Shown: positions 41,815-55,800 of the stretch, piece after piece
Layout of the letters: the number at the start of each line of letters is the position of its first letter
How positions within the stretch are numbered: the stretch's first letter is position 1
Source of the DNA: Heracleum sosnowskyi
Taxonomy: Eukaryota > Streptophyta > Magnoliopsida > Apiales > Apiaceae
Reading direction: 5' to 3'
Length of the DNA: 64,000 nt
Assembly: GCA_030848705.1 (NCBI GenBank)
Contig: CM061245.1
Coordinates: 67,730,006-67,794,005, forward strand
Program-made: the position numbers and the translations under genes
The notes under the pieces: generated by a model
The model's database searches: none
What the model was told of the DNA's origin: nothing
The model's input: only the letters and a program-made list of their open reading frames with translations

Positions 41815-43122
41815 CAAATATAAAAAATATTTTTAATAACGCTTTACAAATGAATATTCGTATTAACAAATCTCCGGTGAGTAAATTAATCTCAAAATCT
41901 AGAACAATACGAAGTAAACACTTGCAGCTTAATATCTAAATGCATGTTATATATTGTTTTTGGTTAGTACTTCAACTTAATCATTTTTTATTTTAATTGT
42001 TGTATCAATGTATTGGGCTAATTTTTTTTTTCAATTTTTAGATACACGAATAAACTAGATTCAATTACCCGATTAATTTGAATATTGAATTTTAGATTTG
42101 GTTTAGATATATATTTTAAAACTCGTAAATACTTGATTTGAATTTACATTTTACAAAAACCCGACCCATTTTCATCCATAAATTTTATTTACATTTTTTA
42201 TTACTTAAATATATTAATAATTTTAGAATTTATTAATAATATTTTTATTTTTATGTTATAAAGCCAATGCTCTATAGAGTGCTGTTAATTGAAATACTAA
42301 TTATTTATTGCAAAATAGAGTACAAAATAAATGTCAAAAAAGGTTTAAAAAGCTTTGATTGTATTTGTGTTCTTATCAGAAATTTATATGAGATCTTAAG
42401 GCAAATCTTAAAAGTTATTAGCTCTTCACAAATCATGCATCAAAATATTTTACACTAGATCGGGCTAACAAGTTAATCAATTAACCTACCTTCATTTGAT
42501 CTTCTTTGTAGAGTTAATATGTTGTTTGTTTTCAACCTGAAGTCTTGTTGTTATTACTTATACTTTTTGCCCTTTTGTTATTGATAGTATTTCATGAAAG
42601 GTCGTGTAATCAATAGAAACATAATATTAATATGTAGGAATTTTTTAAAAATTATGATTTTTGTAATCCTTTTTGTAAAAATATGTTTTTATGTGATAGT
42701 TACTAAATTACATATCAAAGGTATAAAACAAGTCACCATATATGTCTTCATTCCGCACCGCTAAGGTCATATGAAGTAAACAAAGTCTTCCATGTAGTTG
42801 ATGCTTGAGTTTGTGGAGTCTCTCGGGTTTCAGAATTGTATTTTGATTTGAGTTAGAAATTCTAGTATCAGACTCTTATTAGAGTTGAGAATTTTGATTA
42901 GTTTAGACCCAGTTTCTTTTCTTATTAATAGTCTCATGTAATTGTAAACTATCAACACAACATAACACACCACAATGTGAGAGATCAATACAAAGTTAGT
43001 GCAGCTTGTGTAGTAGGAATTTTCGAACCACGTAAATCTTTGTCTTGTGTGATTGTCGTTTATTTTCTTGTTCTTGTTTATTCGATTTGGGTTTTCTTTT
43101 CGTTGTTGTATACTCAACAACG
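41815..43122. other. AT-rich intergenic DNA before the Copia stack
   Basis: I see no gene. Small ORFs (42267-42458) have no recognisable similarity. The last 350 bases may hold a decayed LTR or leader for the gag fragment at 43123, but I cannot mark its ends. Confidence 0.45.
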
Positions 43123-43499
43123 ATGACGGAAGAAGGGAAAGTAAAGAATGACAAATTTGATGGCAGAGATTTTGGATTTTGGAAGATGCAGATTAAAGAT
43201 TATTTGTATCGGAAAAAACTACACGAACTGTTAGAAAAGAAGAAGCCAGATTCAATGGATGTGAAAGCATGGAAGCTATTGGATAGGCAGGCGTTGGGTG
43301 TTGTGAGATTGACTTTGGCAAAAAACGTTTCTTACAATATCCCCAAAGAAATGACAACTCATGGATTGATCAAGGCGTTATCAAATATGTATGAGAAGTC
43401 ATCTACTTCGAGCCACAATATTGAATGAAGGTGATTGTGTTGTTGATCATGTGAACGAATTTAAATTATCCTATTAAGATTGACAAATGTGTTGGGGTC
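43123..43499 (+). pseudogene. Tork-like Copia gag fragment
   Basis: From the ATG at 43123 one reads the N-terminal part of a Copia gag of the Tnt1/Tork kind: KFDGRDFGFWKMQIKDYL, ALGVVRLTLAKNVSYNI and LIKALSNMYEKSS. The frame is lost near 43420 and the sequence is then cut at 43499 by the LTR of element B. Only about 100 codons remain. Confidence 0.75.
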
Positions 43500-43955
43500 C
43501 GCCCCGAATTCCTAAATAAGTTAAGAATCCTATTATGAGCAGTATTCTAATTTATGATAATTGAGGAAAGTCTTATTCTGGTAGAGATAAGAATTGTGGA
43601 AGATTTCTATCCAAGATAAGAAAAGATGGTAATTGTCACAAATAGAATTGAGATATATTAGGATTAGAATATTTGTGGTGCCTATAAATATAGATATTTG
43701 TAGGGGTTTTGAAGTATTGCAAAAGTTAGAGAGTTGTGTGCGATACACAAGAGAGAGATTTTCTAATCAAGGTGAGGTGATTGTATTCAAGAGTGTTGAG
43801 TGAGGGAGCGACTCCAATCTTGTAATACATTTCATAGTGAATTTGTGGTTTTACCCTCCCTTGAGGGGTTTCCACGTTAAATTGTTGTGTTCTTTACTTT
43901 CGTGTTTGTTATTGTGTTTGATTAACGCTGATCTATAGTGGATGCGATCCTAACA
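43500..43955 (+). repeat. 5' LTR of Tork-like Copia element B
   Basis: This 456-bp LTR runs from TGTTGGGGTC to GATCCTAACA. ACTGGTATCAGAGC follows, an initiator-Met-tRNA-type primer site. The 3' LTR is not in the window because element B is cut by D. Confidence 0.8.
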
Positions 43956-44254
43956 AACTGGTATCAGAGCTTGGGTTCGAGAAGTAGATCCGGCGTTAAA
44001 GAGAAGGCAATCACGAAGTAATTACGAAAATTCGCAGGAATTTTCTGGTCTGCGCAGCTGTTGAAGAATTGACGATTTCGGGGTCATCCGTGGTCGGATC
44101 GTCCTGATTTTCGGACAGTAGATTCGTTACATCAATATATAAAATCTGAACGGTGGAGATCGGATTTTAAGTTCGGGAGGGTGTGATTTCTGGTGTTCGA
44201 AGTTGACTGTTTGCGCGTGGATAGTTGGTCGTGAGTTGATCTTTTCTTGGCTTG

Positions 44255-44719
44255 ATGGAAGATCTAAAGTCGTTGAGGATTTATGCACCCAAGTACGATG
44301 GGAAGACGGATTTCACTATGCGGCAATTAACCGTCAAGGATGTGTTAATTCAACAAGGACTTGATGATGGCTTGGATAAGGCAAAGCCAAAAGAGATGAG
44401 TGATGCAGATTGGGCGAAGATCCAGAAGAGAGGGGCGAGTACAATCAGGCTGGCACTTGCACCCGATGTGAGATATAACGTGTTGAAGGAGTCGACACCG
44501 AAGGAGATATGGGACAAGTTAGCAAGCATATACGCTTCGAAGTCGTTGACCAACAGACTTAATTTGAAGATGGAGTTGTACTCTTTAAAACTGGATGAAG
44601 AAAGTAGTCTCCATGATCACATTAGTTGTTTTAATCAGCTGGTATGTCATTTGGCTAATGTTGATGAGCCGATGAAAGACGAGGAACAAGCTTTGGTGTT
44701 GTTGTCATCGTTGCCGAAG
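44255..44719 (+). pseudogene. Gag of element B, first part, interrupted by Sirevirus C
   Basis: The ATG at 44255 begins a Tnt1-like gag: KYDGKTDFTMRQLTVKDVLI, WAKIQKRGASTIRLALAPDV, EIWDKLASIYASKSLTNRL and LLSSLPKS. It reads cleanly to the TCCTT target site at 44720, after which a chimeric tail from the inserted LTR would be translated. The same frame resumes at 57877. Confidence 0.88.
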
Positions 44720-44724
44720 TCCTT
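44720..44724. repeat. Left TSD of Sirevirus C (TCCTT)
   Basis: TCCTT matches 57872-57876 exactly; joining the flanks at this site keeps the gag frame of element B. Confidence 0.93.
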
Positions 44725-46059
44725 TGAAAGGCATATGTCTAGGCCTATTTGTAAACACCGAGGATTCTACTCAACTTTAATTAAGATGTAATAAGTAAAT
44801 AATAAAAATCAAATGTCACAGGAATCTCAGAAGATTATATCTGTCAAAGAATGAAGATTAAAGTCATCTACAGACTTGAAGTAATTCTACATTGTAAGAA
44901 GATCAATTTGTTGATCAAGCCTCGGTGAAGTATTCAAGCTCAGTGGATTTATTAAAGTGACGGAGATTTCAAGTGGTGACAGCAAAAGATACTGGTTACA
45001 GAGTTCTTGAATGAGAAGGAAGTGAATCACTGCTTAAAGTCAAACAGATAAAGAACAGACATTGTCGTTAGTCACTCATGAACCAGACCGTGCATTGAGT
45101 GTCAACGTACTAATATGTTTATTCTTTATCTAAGTTTTAAGTGATTCAAAAATTAATTGAGAAGTCAACTAATTCTATTTATTTTCTTATAAATAATTAA
45201 TACTATTAAGTAAATTATTTATTAAATTAATTCTGTAAAGAATTAATTTAATACATAATTTATTTAGTTGATTATTTAAATTAGAATAAAAATGAACTAG
45301 GAAGACTTAGGATTGAACTAGGAATACTTAGTTTATTGAACTAGGAAGACTCACAAGTGAGTCTTCCCGATTGTCTTCCTAGGCTAAACCTAGTCTTCCC
45401 GATTGTCTTCCATTAACATTGTGTTGTCTTCCCGAAAGTCTTCTAAGAGCAAAAGGATTGTTTTCCTGCAAGTCTTCCAAGGCATAATTCTATTCTGTTA
45501 AAATGGTTTGCACGTGGAGAATTGAAATGGAATGCAGTTTGTTTAAATAGAAGAATTCGAAGACTTCAAGAAAACAAATCAATTACACAGAACAGAAAAG
45601 AAGAAAAACAGACAGAACCTTTCAATATTACATTTCTCAACTGTCTTCTTTATTTCTTCAACAGAAAAGCATTAACTCCTGCCAAAGAATTAATTCTTGT
45701 TAAGATCATAACATTTAATTCATAAGAACTGATTCTCTTGTACTGCTTTGTCTTTCTAGCGGATCATAATCCCTAGATTTTATATCGAACTACTTTTTAG
45801 TATTCGATCCTTTTTATTACAGAAATAGATAAATTCATGTCGAATTTATTCTAGATTTGTTTTATCAAGAACCCTTGTAATCAGTGATCAAATTGTAACA
45901 CTCGTCAAGTTTAATATAAGTTATATTTAACTTGAATATTGTTTCAGTTTTATTCCGCATTAATTTGTTCTTAATTGTTAAATTATTCAAAGGACAAATT
46001 CGATTAAACGGTATTGTTTGTATTCAACCCCCCTTCTACAAACTTATCATGACCTAACA
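44725..46059 (+). repeat. 5' LTR of element C
   Basis: This 1335-bp LTR carries, at about 45296-45480, a dense run of AGTCTTCC and its reverse GGAAGACT. TTTAAATAG at about 45544 is a weak TATA candidate. It ends in the C-rich AACCCCCCTTCTACAAAC block and CCTAACA. Confidence 0.93.
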
Positions 46060-46074
46060 ATTGGTATCAGAGCC
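46060..46074 (+). other. Primer binding site of element C
   Basis: ATTGGTATCAGAGCC directly follows the LTR and matches the complement of initiator Met tRNA. Confidence 0.9.
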
Positions 46075-46162
46075 TTTTGATTGATATACTAATCAAAGAT
46101 CCAATTGTTTTGAGATTTTTTCTTATACTCTGAAAATTTTAAATTTTCAAAAATCTCAAAAG

Positions 46163-48402
46163 ATGTCTACTACTCAGAAAGTTGGTACAGTCAAAATCCC
46201 CATGTTCAGCAAGGAGCATTATCCTATGTGGAAGAAGAAAATGCTTCTGTTTCTTCAAGTTGCAAATGTTAAATATCTAGGAGTGCTGAAGAATGGTCCC
46301 AAAATCCCTATGATTGTTGAGGGAGAGCAGATAGAGAATGATGTGGTTACTAGAGCTGCTAGGATGTACCCCAAGGACCCAAGGACTACACTCCTAATGA
46401 GAAAGAGGACTCTACACTGGATGCCTGTCTACAGTTGATACTGGTTGATTATCTGGATCCTATCATGCATAATCATGTCCTAAACTGTGCTACTGCCAAA
46501 CACATTTGGGACACAATAGAGATAATCAATGAGGGGACAAAGGAAGTTAGAGAGAATAAGCTGGAGATTCTCACCTCTTCATATGAGCATTCCAGACCAA
46601 ACCCTGGTGAAGGTATCTCTCAGGTTTTTGAGAGATACAACAAATTAATTAATGATCTGAACCTCAATGGGAAGCACTACACTATCAAGGAGATTAACAA
46701 GAAGTTCCTACTCACACTTCTAATTCATTTGGAACACAGAATATCTGCAATCAGAGAAGCAAGAGATCTTGGAGAGATTTCTCTGGAAAGACTGTATGGT
46801 GTTCTGAAGACCTATGAGCTGGAGCAGATTCAACAGAATGAATTATATGGAACTAGAAAGATAGTTGGTACTTCTACTGCATTGACAGCAGTAGTCCCAC
46901 AGAAACTGGAAGTGAAGGTTGTTCAACCTTCCAGTTCTAACTTGGATGTTATTGATGCTGAATTTGGTTTAACATCCATTGATCAATCTGGTGGTGACTA
47001 CTACTCTTTGGAAGAACTTGATCAGCTGGAGGATGGTGATTTGGCCATGATAGTCAGGAAGTTTGGGAATTTCAGATTTAGAAGGAATCCCAATCTTAAG
47101 TTCAAGCCCAGGTTTCAGAGAGGTGGATCTTCCTCTTCAAGTAGCACAAGGGGTGGCTACAAAACTGGAACTGTGGAAAGAGGCACAATCAGGTGCTACA
47201 ATTGTAATGAGTTGGGTCACTTTGCTACAGAATGTAAAAAGCCAAAGAAAGTGAGAAGGAATTCATTTGATTCAAGCAAGAAGAATAAGATTGGGAAAGC
47301 TTATGTTTCTGAAGGCAAGAGTTGGGATGATACTGATAGTGATGAAGAAGCAGGTGAGATTGGAAACCTTGCTTTAATGGCTAATGAGGCAAGCACTTCA
47401 TCAACTTACATGTCAGAGGTAAAGTTTACTGATACTGAAATGATCTATCATCTTAGTACTATTGTTTCTTGTGCACGTAGAGAAAATGATAGAATAATTC
47501 TTTTGAACACAACCCTTGAAAAGGAAATAAAAGAATTAAAACTTGTGCATGTTAATCAGGATGAACTAACTGAGAAAATAGCATTTCTTGAAAATAGGGT
47601 TAAATGTTATATTCAACTGGAAACCATTCTTAAGGGTCAGATCAGTGAAATTAAAGTCAAGGCTAATGCTTACTATAACTCTTGTAAGACTGCTAAAGAA
47701 ATCATCAATAAACAAAGTATTGGTCATACTGTAGGAATAGGGTATGACTATAATGAGTCTATTGGTGAATTAAGCATAAATACCCCTAATAGAGTCAGTG
47801 ATGAAGAAAGGGGTATACCAGATGTGCTTAAGGGTATTGATAAGCCTTTCTTTAGAGAGTCTCAAGCAGATCCTCTGAATGAATACTCTATCATTATTGA
47901 AGAGGAGATACTTATGGAGGATCGTGCTTTTGATCTTGAACAGTCCAAAAAGTGTAAGTCTGACAAACGAGTCAAAGTTGTTTCTACAACGAAGACTAAG
48001 TCAGACATTCATAAAGTGGATCAAAACAACTGTAGAACCAACATGTCTGCTATTAATCTTTCTCATAAAGCATGTGGTGTGGTAAATTGCATGTCTTTTG
48101 CTTTCAATGTTCTGTATACTTATTTTAATAGTAAGCATGTATCTGATAATAAGACTTCTCCACGTCAACATGTTAATAATAAGAAGCATGTTAGATCTAA
48201 GACTACTAGTCCTCCGAAGACTAGAGTGGATCCATTTATCCCTAAGCCTACTCAGAAATGTGTTAAGGCTGACTATAAATGGAAACACTCTTTTGTGAAA
48301 GAGGTTTATGTAGTTAAGGTTAAAGATGTTGTTTTGCCTGACAAAGGCCAGTTCATTAAGTATGCCGGACCCAATCAAGTTTGGGTTCCGAAGAAGGTCT
48401 AA
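46163..48402 (+). pseudogene. Gag of element C, one frameshift
   Basis: The start ATG at 46163 opens a Sirevirus gag (YPMWKKKMLLFLQVANVKYL). The frame shifts near 46372-46390 and the rest lies in another frame up to 48402, so it is one broken gag of about 740 codons. A CCHC knuckle CYNCNELGHFATEC lies near 47190-47235, followed by a D/E-rich patch, a coiled-coil-like stretch (LENRVKCYIQLETIL) and the typical gag end GPNQVWVPKKV. The change of frame between gag end and protease at about 48402-48440 may be natural in this lineage. Confidence 0.88.
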
Positions 48403-48422
48403 TCAATTTGATACTGTAGGGT

Positions 48423-51400
48423 GTGGAACAGGTAAACTGTGTTATGTGGGTTCTTGACAGTGGTTGTTCAAGGCATATGACCGGAGATAGAGCCCTGCTA
48501 TCAGATGTGGTTGAGAAAGCTGGCCCAGGAGTTACCTTTGGAGATAACAACAAGGGTATTACCAGAGGATATGGCTGTTTAAAGTTTGTAAATGTTATCA
48601 TTCAAGATGTATCTATTATGGAAGGTCTGAAGTTCAATCTTCTCAGCATCCGTCATTTCTGTGACAGAGGATATGCCGTTTCCTTTGAGAAAGATAGATG
48701 TCAGATCCTTCACAAGAAGAATGGAAAGCCTGCTCTTCAAGGAGTAAGGAAAGGTGACTTGTTCATAGCTGATCTGCACTTTGGATCCAAAGATGAAGTA
48801 ACTTGTTTTTATGCTAAAGCTTCATCAGATAAAAGTTGGCTATGGCACAAGAAGATGTCTCACCTTAACTTCAAAACCATGAACTCTTTAGTCAAGAGGG
48901 AATTGGTTAGAGGTTTGCCTCAGATGGAATTTACACATGAAGGACTGTGTGAGGCTTGTCAGAAAGGAAAGTCAAAGAAATCTTCTCACAAGGGCACTGA
49001 CACATCATCAATAACTGAACCACTTCAGCTACTGCACATGGATTTTTTTGGTCCAGTTAGTGTGATGTCCATGTCAAAGAAACAATATGAACTTGTGATT
49101 GTTGATGACTATTCCAAATATACTTGGGTTTTATTCCTACATTCGAAGGATGAGACCCCACAAATGGTGATTGATCATATAAAGTTGATTGAGCTGGATT
49201 CGAGATTCCCTGTTAGAGCTATAAGGTCAGATAATGGAACTGAATTCAAGAATGCAGTCCTAAATGACTTTTGTGCAGATAAAGGTATAACAAGACATTA
49301 TTCTGCCCCTAGAACTCCTCAACAGAATGGAGTGGTGTAAAGGAAGAATCGTACATTGATTGAAGCTGCTAGGACTATGTTAAGTGAATCAATACTTCCA
49401 ATGTACTTTTGGGCTGAAGCTGTGAACACTGCTTGTTATACTCAGAATCGAACTTTAATCAACAAGGATTTAATGAAAACTCCGTATGAGATCATGAACA
49501 ACAAGAAACCAACTCTCAAATACTTTCATGTATTTGGAGCAAAATGCTTTGTGCTTAAGGATGACAATGTGAAACTTGGCAAGTTTGAGGCTAAGGCACA
49601 AGAAGCTATTTTTATTGGTTATTCCAGAAGATCTTACAGGGTGTACTTGATTGATGGTCACCATGTGAAGGAAAGTGTCAATGTAACATTTGATGACACT
49701 AAACTCCCTAATATCCAAACAGAAGACTCATATGAGAAACTGAAGTTTGATAACTTGCCAGACTCAGATTCAGATGATGAAGCCCAACCTGAGAATGTTG
49801 CTGGTAATGACAATAACAATGATGATAATAATCCTGGTGGTGGTGGTGGAAACATTGGTAACAATGGAGATACCACCAACACTAGAGAAGAATCATCAAG
49901 GCAATCAAGCAACAACTCAAGGGGAGGAAATGATGGATCTACTAGTCAGTCACAACACCACAATGAATTTCAAGGCGAATCATCAAGATCAAATCTTCCA
50001 AGACAGATTGTATGGAATAGAGCTCATCCCTTTGAGCTGATCATTGGTGATCCAGGTGTTGGAGTTAGAACTAGAAGTGCTACTCAGAATGAATGTCATT
50101 ATTCAGGGTTTCTATCTGAAATGGAGCCAAAGAAGACTGAGGAAGCATTGACTGATCCAGATTGGGTGATTGCTATGCAAGATGAACTCAATCAATTTGA
50201 ACAACATCAAGTCTGGAAGCTGGTACCCAGACCAAAGAACAAGAAAGTAGTTGGTACTAGATGGGTATACAGAAACAAGCTAGATGAGGATGGCATTGTT
50301 ACAAGGAACAAGGCAAGACTGGTTGCACAAGGGTATTAACAAGCTGAAGGCATTGATTATGATGAAACCTATGCACCAGTGGCTAGACTTGAGGCCATCA
50401 GGATGTTCTTAGCATTTGCAGCTTACTCCAATTTTAAAGTCTATCAAATGGATGTTAAGAGTGCATTCCTGAATGGTGAGCTGGATGAAGAAGTGTATGT
50501 GGAACAACCCCTGGCTTTGAAAATCATGAGCTGCTGGACTTTGTGTACTTTCTCTTCAAGGCTATCTAGTATCTATGGTCTCAAACAAGCCCCAAGAAAA
50601 TGGTATGACACTTTCTCTGGTTTTCTTAGAGGTATTATAGACAAAACTCTTTTTTCAAAGAAATACAAAAGTGATATGATATTAGTCCAAGTCTATGTGG
50701 ATGACATCATATTTGGGTCTACTAATGATGATCTCTGTAAGAGATTTGCTAAGCTAATGCAGAGTAAGTTTGAAATGAGTATGATGGGTGAGCTGAAGTT
50801 CTTTCTTGGATTACAAGTAAGTCAAAGGTCAAATGGTATATTTATTTGTCAATCCAAGTATCTCAAAGAACTCCTCAAGAAGTATCACATGGAGGATTCA
50901 GCATCAACAAGGACTCCATCTTCAACAGCAATCAAACTGGGAGCTTGTGATAACTCTATCAAGGTAGATATTACAAGCTACAGAGGTATGATTGGCTCCT
51001 TACTCTATCTTACTGCAAGTAGACCAGATATTATGTATGCTTGTGTGCAAGGTTCAAAGCGGACCCTAGAGATTTACATCTCGTTGCTGTTAAAAGAATC
51101 TTGAGATATCTTAAGGGTACACCTAACTTAGGTATCTGGTACCCTAAAGATTCTGCTTTTAATCTTGTTGGATATACAGATTCTGATTATGCAGGTAGTG
51201 TTGTAGATAGAAAGAGTACCTCTGAGAGTTGTCAATTCCTAGGAGGTAGATTGATTTCCTGGTATAGCAAGAAACAACAAACAGTTTCCAATTCAACAGC
51301 AGAAGCTGAATATATTGCTGTTGGAAGCTGCTGTGCTCAGATCTTATGGATAAGGAATCAATTGAAGGACCATGGCTTTGCATTAGACAAAATTCCCATT

Positions 51401-51637
51401 TTATGTGATAATACAAGTGCCATAGCAATCTCCAACAACCCTGTTCAGCACTCGAGAACGAAGCACATTGATATCAGGTATCATTTTATCAGAGAGCATG
51501 TCATGAATGGAACTGTGGAGTTACACTTTGTACCCACAGAAGAACAGACTGCAGATATATTCACTAAATCTGTTGACGAATCCACATTTATCAAGTTAGT
51601 TGGTAAATTGGGTATGTTAAACAGTCTTAGTGATTAA
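48423..51637 (+). pseudogene. Pol of element C, decayed
   Basis: Protease (DSGCSRHMTG near 48455), the GAG-pre-integrase region (HKKMSHLNF), integrase (HMDFFGPV, RSDNGTEF), RT (YQMDVKSAFLNG, YVDDIIFGS) and RNase H (YTDSDYAGS, STAEAEYIAVG) are all present. Lesions: stop at 49338-49340 inside the integrase NGVVE motif, stop at 50337-50339 in RT, a short out-of-frame patch at about 50510-50570, and a frameshift near 51040 before RNase H. It ends at the usual position after TADIFTKS. Confidence 0.9.
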
Positions 51638-52887
51638 CAATATCTCTGTCATGTTTGTTCTTTCAAAAATTCATTTTCTCTTGTCATTTAAATGACATTT
51701 ATTGTTAATTCTCATTTAATATTACATGCTTGTAAATTTAAATATTTCTGAATATTTTATTTTCTTTAAAAATATTTTTCTCATATTTTTTAAGTGGAGA
51801 AATGTATTTTTATTGAAAATATATTTATTTAGAATTATTTAGGTGTTTTTCAGATTGTACATATTATTGTTTAAATATTTCTGCAAGTTTATATTAATAT
51901 TATGCAATTCTATATTATTCTGCATATTTTTCTAGGATTTATGGAATTTTCTGTGAATTTTTCTAGGCTTTTATAAATATTTCATGCATTTTCATAATTT
52001 TTCTGCATTTTTCTGTAATTATTTTAATTTAAATTCTAAGTTTTCCTAAGTCTTCCCAGTTTTATACTAGGAAGACTACCGGGAAGAGAAGGAATTTTTC
52101 TATATTATTTTTAGTATTTTCTATTTTATTTTAAGTCTTTTCCTAAGTCTTCCCAGTTTTTGAACTAGGAAGACTATCGGGAAGACTTAGAATTAATAGA
52201 TTTATTTTCTGATTTTTCTTTTATTGATTTTCCGGAAGACTTTCTAGTTTGTACTAGGAAGACTACCGGGAAGACTATCCTAAGTCTTCCCGATTGTCTT
52301 CCCAGTACAATCTTAAAATAAAAAATAAAACCGTTCATTTTCTTTTGTTTTACAGATTTATTCTAATATATATATATATATACATACACAGTACATACGT
52401 TTTTTTCTATTCCTGCCTTATCAGTTTTTTTTACAGTTCTTTTTTCTTTGGTTTTTGAATTCTCCCCTTTCGAATTCTCTCATACTCTTCCAGAAACTTG
52501 TACTCAAATCAATCATTGCTCAAGTCTTTACTTAGAAAATCAGTTCTTTTCAGTCAAAATAAAACACATTAAGTCGAAGTGCTGTTGAAATTTTCATTTT
52601 TTTTCTTTCGACTTGTGTGTTCTTGGTTCTGTTAAGTGATTCTTGTGTTTTAGTGATCAAGTAGTAGTTTCTGAGATTCATTAACTGTGTGTGTTCTTGT
52701 AAAATCATTTGCCCAGTCATTTTGCTTTTCAAAAGTGTTAAGTTCGAAATTTTATGATTAAAATTTAAAATTGGTTAATTTTAATAGAATTGTAATTTTG
52801 TGGATTTTAAGTAATTTTAATTAATTCTGAAAATCCCTAAAATTTTAATTTAATTTTAAATTGATTAAAATTTCTTGTTTTACTAAA
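51638..52887 (+). other. Spacer between pol and second ORF of element C
   Basis: About 1.25 kb, very AT-rich, with no gene. At about 52040-52310 the LTR motif AGTCTTCCC / GGAAGACT recurs roughly ten times in both orientations. A TATATA run at about 52363-52382 and a leader-like T-rich region follow before the second ORF, a possible internal promoter. Confidence 0.65.
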
Positions 52888-55800
52888 ATGGATCCTAATT
52901 TTGAACTTGTTTTAAATAATTATGTTGGGTATTTTGATCCGTCTAAATGCAAGGTGGAATGTTTTAAACCTTGGATTCAATTTTTAAATAGCGAGACATG
53001 TGTCAGTCATGCTATTTGTGCCACTGCACTTCTTAAGATTGATCCATTGAGGTTTTTATGTTCAAGTGCTGTTATTGCTGGAGATTCAAAATCTTTCACT
53101 TTAAATATTCTAAACCAGCAATATACAGTCACTTTTGAGTTATTTTGTGATGTTTTACAATTTCCGAAGGACAGGTTTGATCCTTTACCCACTGATGATG
53201 AGTTATCACAGTTCTTTGTGAATATTCATTATCAGGGTCCCTTACAAATGGTCAAATTGTCTAAGAGCTTTGTTGTAAGGGAATGAGATATGTTCTTTGA
53301 TACAATAGCAAGAGTATTTTGTAATTGCACAAAAACAAATTTTTATTGCATTACCAGTCTTAATCAATATATTGCTTATGCTATTGTATTTGGTCGTAGA
53401 TTAAACTTTGCTGAAATTCTGTGGAACCTAATGATCAACAGGCTTGCTCACTCTAGGAGAGATTCTGATAATAATGTGAAAGTAAAGTGTTGGTACCCTC
53501 GCTTTCTCACTCTTATCATTAATCATCTTCTCACTGCTGAGCAGGTAGAACTGTTTCGAGAAACCAGATTTGAAACCTCTCCAACCACAGACACTAAATT
53601 CTATACCAGACTTGATGTCTCATCCAAATTCCTCAACATACCTATTCTTGTTTCACCATTGATGAGTCAATTCATTAATCTTCCTATCTTTGGTGAACAA
53701 GTTCCTAAGCCACATCCAGTTCCACTACAGGTAGTTATTCCTAACCCTGGATCTTCTTCTGGTACAATAATTCAAACCCAAGTGGTTGTTAGGGCTGACC
53801 CAGAGATTGTAGAACCACAGTCTCTGACCCAGGTCATAGAGCCAAACACTCCTGATACACAACCTGAGCCTAATGTACAAACCAGTTCAAGAAGAGTTAG
53901 TGAAATAGCTGAAAAGAGTGCTCCCACAGCTCTGTCTCCACCCTTAAAGAAAAGAAGAACCTATAGGGAGGCATCTGTAAGCCCATCTGTATCCTCTCAA
54001 CAGGATATGGACATAGATATGGCCACTGAACAGTCTCTGGAGACATCCTCTCAACAAGATGAATCTATTGAAATTCGCCATTGGGCCATGGCATCCTGTA
54101 CTGAGTCAAGCACTCTCCCATTACTCACAATGGGAGAAGATATCCAATTAGATTATACTCAAGACACTATGCAAGGAGAGCACTTTACTTTTGACTTTGA
54201 AACAGTGCCTACCATAGTTACGGTAGAAGTGCCTTCACAGGCATCAGAGGGAAAATCTGATTCTTCACCACCAATAATAGAATCATTTTCTCCCCTCCTA
54301 GAGGGAACATCTCTGGCTCCCCTAAGGGATTTTTCACTCGCAGTTTATACTGGAGAAAGTGAAAGGCAACCAGGTGAGTCTGTCACTGAAGCAATTCAGT
54401 TTACAATGTCAGATATTTTGACAGACTCAACCAGGGATCAGGAATTGCGAACTCCCATTGCACCACCACTGACCTCTCTTGAAGGGGCTAGGGTGATTTT
54501 TCATGCAGGTACATCTTCTGAAAACAAGGATAGACAGTTAGTTGTGAGAGATGAGAGTCAAACACAAGCATGTGAGTTGAGTGAAACACCACTTAGAGAA
54601 ATTAAAGTGAGTGCACACACATACACAAACACTGCTTTGTTGTTGATCAGCTAGCTGATCTACAGAAAAAGTTACAAGAAACCCAGGCTGAGAATAATCT
54701 TCTGAAAGCACAAGTGGTTGCACAATCTTCCACCTCTGTATCTAATCAGCTGGGTACTATCAAGGATGATCTGCAAGGATTGAAGAATAATCTACTCCCG
54801 AGGCTGAATTCAATCCAACAATCTCAAGTACTGGTGGCTTCAGACATCTCTGATCTTACAATCTCAAATGCTCAGATATCGGAGAGTGTCAAGGAGATTG
54901 CTTCTATTTCTACCAAGGTGGACTTCATTCTGCAAATGTCTGATGAAAATCAAAGGTTTAATGAAGAAAGGATATCGAGGATAGAAGGAGGTATGGAGCA
55001 TCTCAATGAAGGGATGAAGCACTTGTATAATATGATAAAGAACTCACATCAACCTACAACACAACAAAGAACATTCTTTGAGGGAGATGATGATGCTAAT
55101 GAAGGAGGAGATAGAGGAGAAAGGAGAGAAGAAGGAGAGATAAGGAGAACTTCTGAGGTAAATCCTAGGGCTTCCAAAGCTCAATCTATAGAGGATTCCT
55201 CAACTAAGGGGGAGAAGGAGAAGAAAGGAGAAAGAGAAGCTGGAGGAGCTTCTGGAGTTGGAAAAGATAAGGGGAAAGGGAAACAATCACTGGAGGATAC
55301 TGTCTTTGATGATGCCTACTACTACCACGGTGAACAGGATGACTTCCAATTTGACACATCTGGTGATCTGGAGAAGTCCATTCCTGAAGAAGTTCTTGGT
55401 GAGGAGGAGGTTGAAGAGGCAGCCAACTTTGATGATTGGGAAGATGAAGCTGATCTATACACACCTGACCCTTTATTTCAAAAGGAGTTGAAGAAGCAAC
55501 AGACAGATCTCAGGAGAAAGGAGGATGAAAATGCCAAGGTCTCCGACATCATATCTCAGAAGCTAAAGGCAAGTGGGACAAGGCAAGGGAGATGTTTGAT
55601 ATCCCTCAGAGAGGCACAACCAATGATGCTACTTTTCTGAAGTTGCTTGAGAAGATCAGAACTGTTAATCCAGACAATTCATTATACATGAAGGCATTGA
55701 AGGAAGAAATCCTAAGGATTATATCTGCATTTGATCAAGTGAGGCAAGAACTGTACATCTATGTCTCAACTGCTCTTGAAGGGTCATTCACCATTTCTCT

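Noticed and set aside
45522..45725. 67-aa ORF in the LTR of C, repeated at 57334-57537
   Set aside because: LTR sequence; two copies expected and no similarity to a protein.
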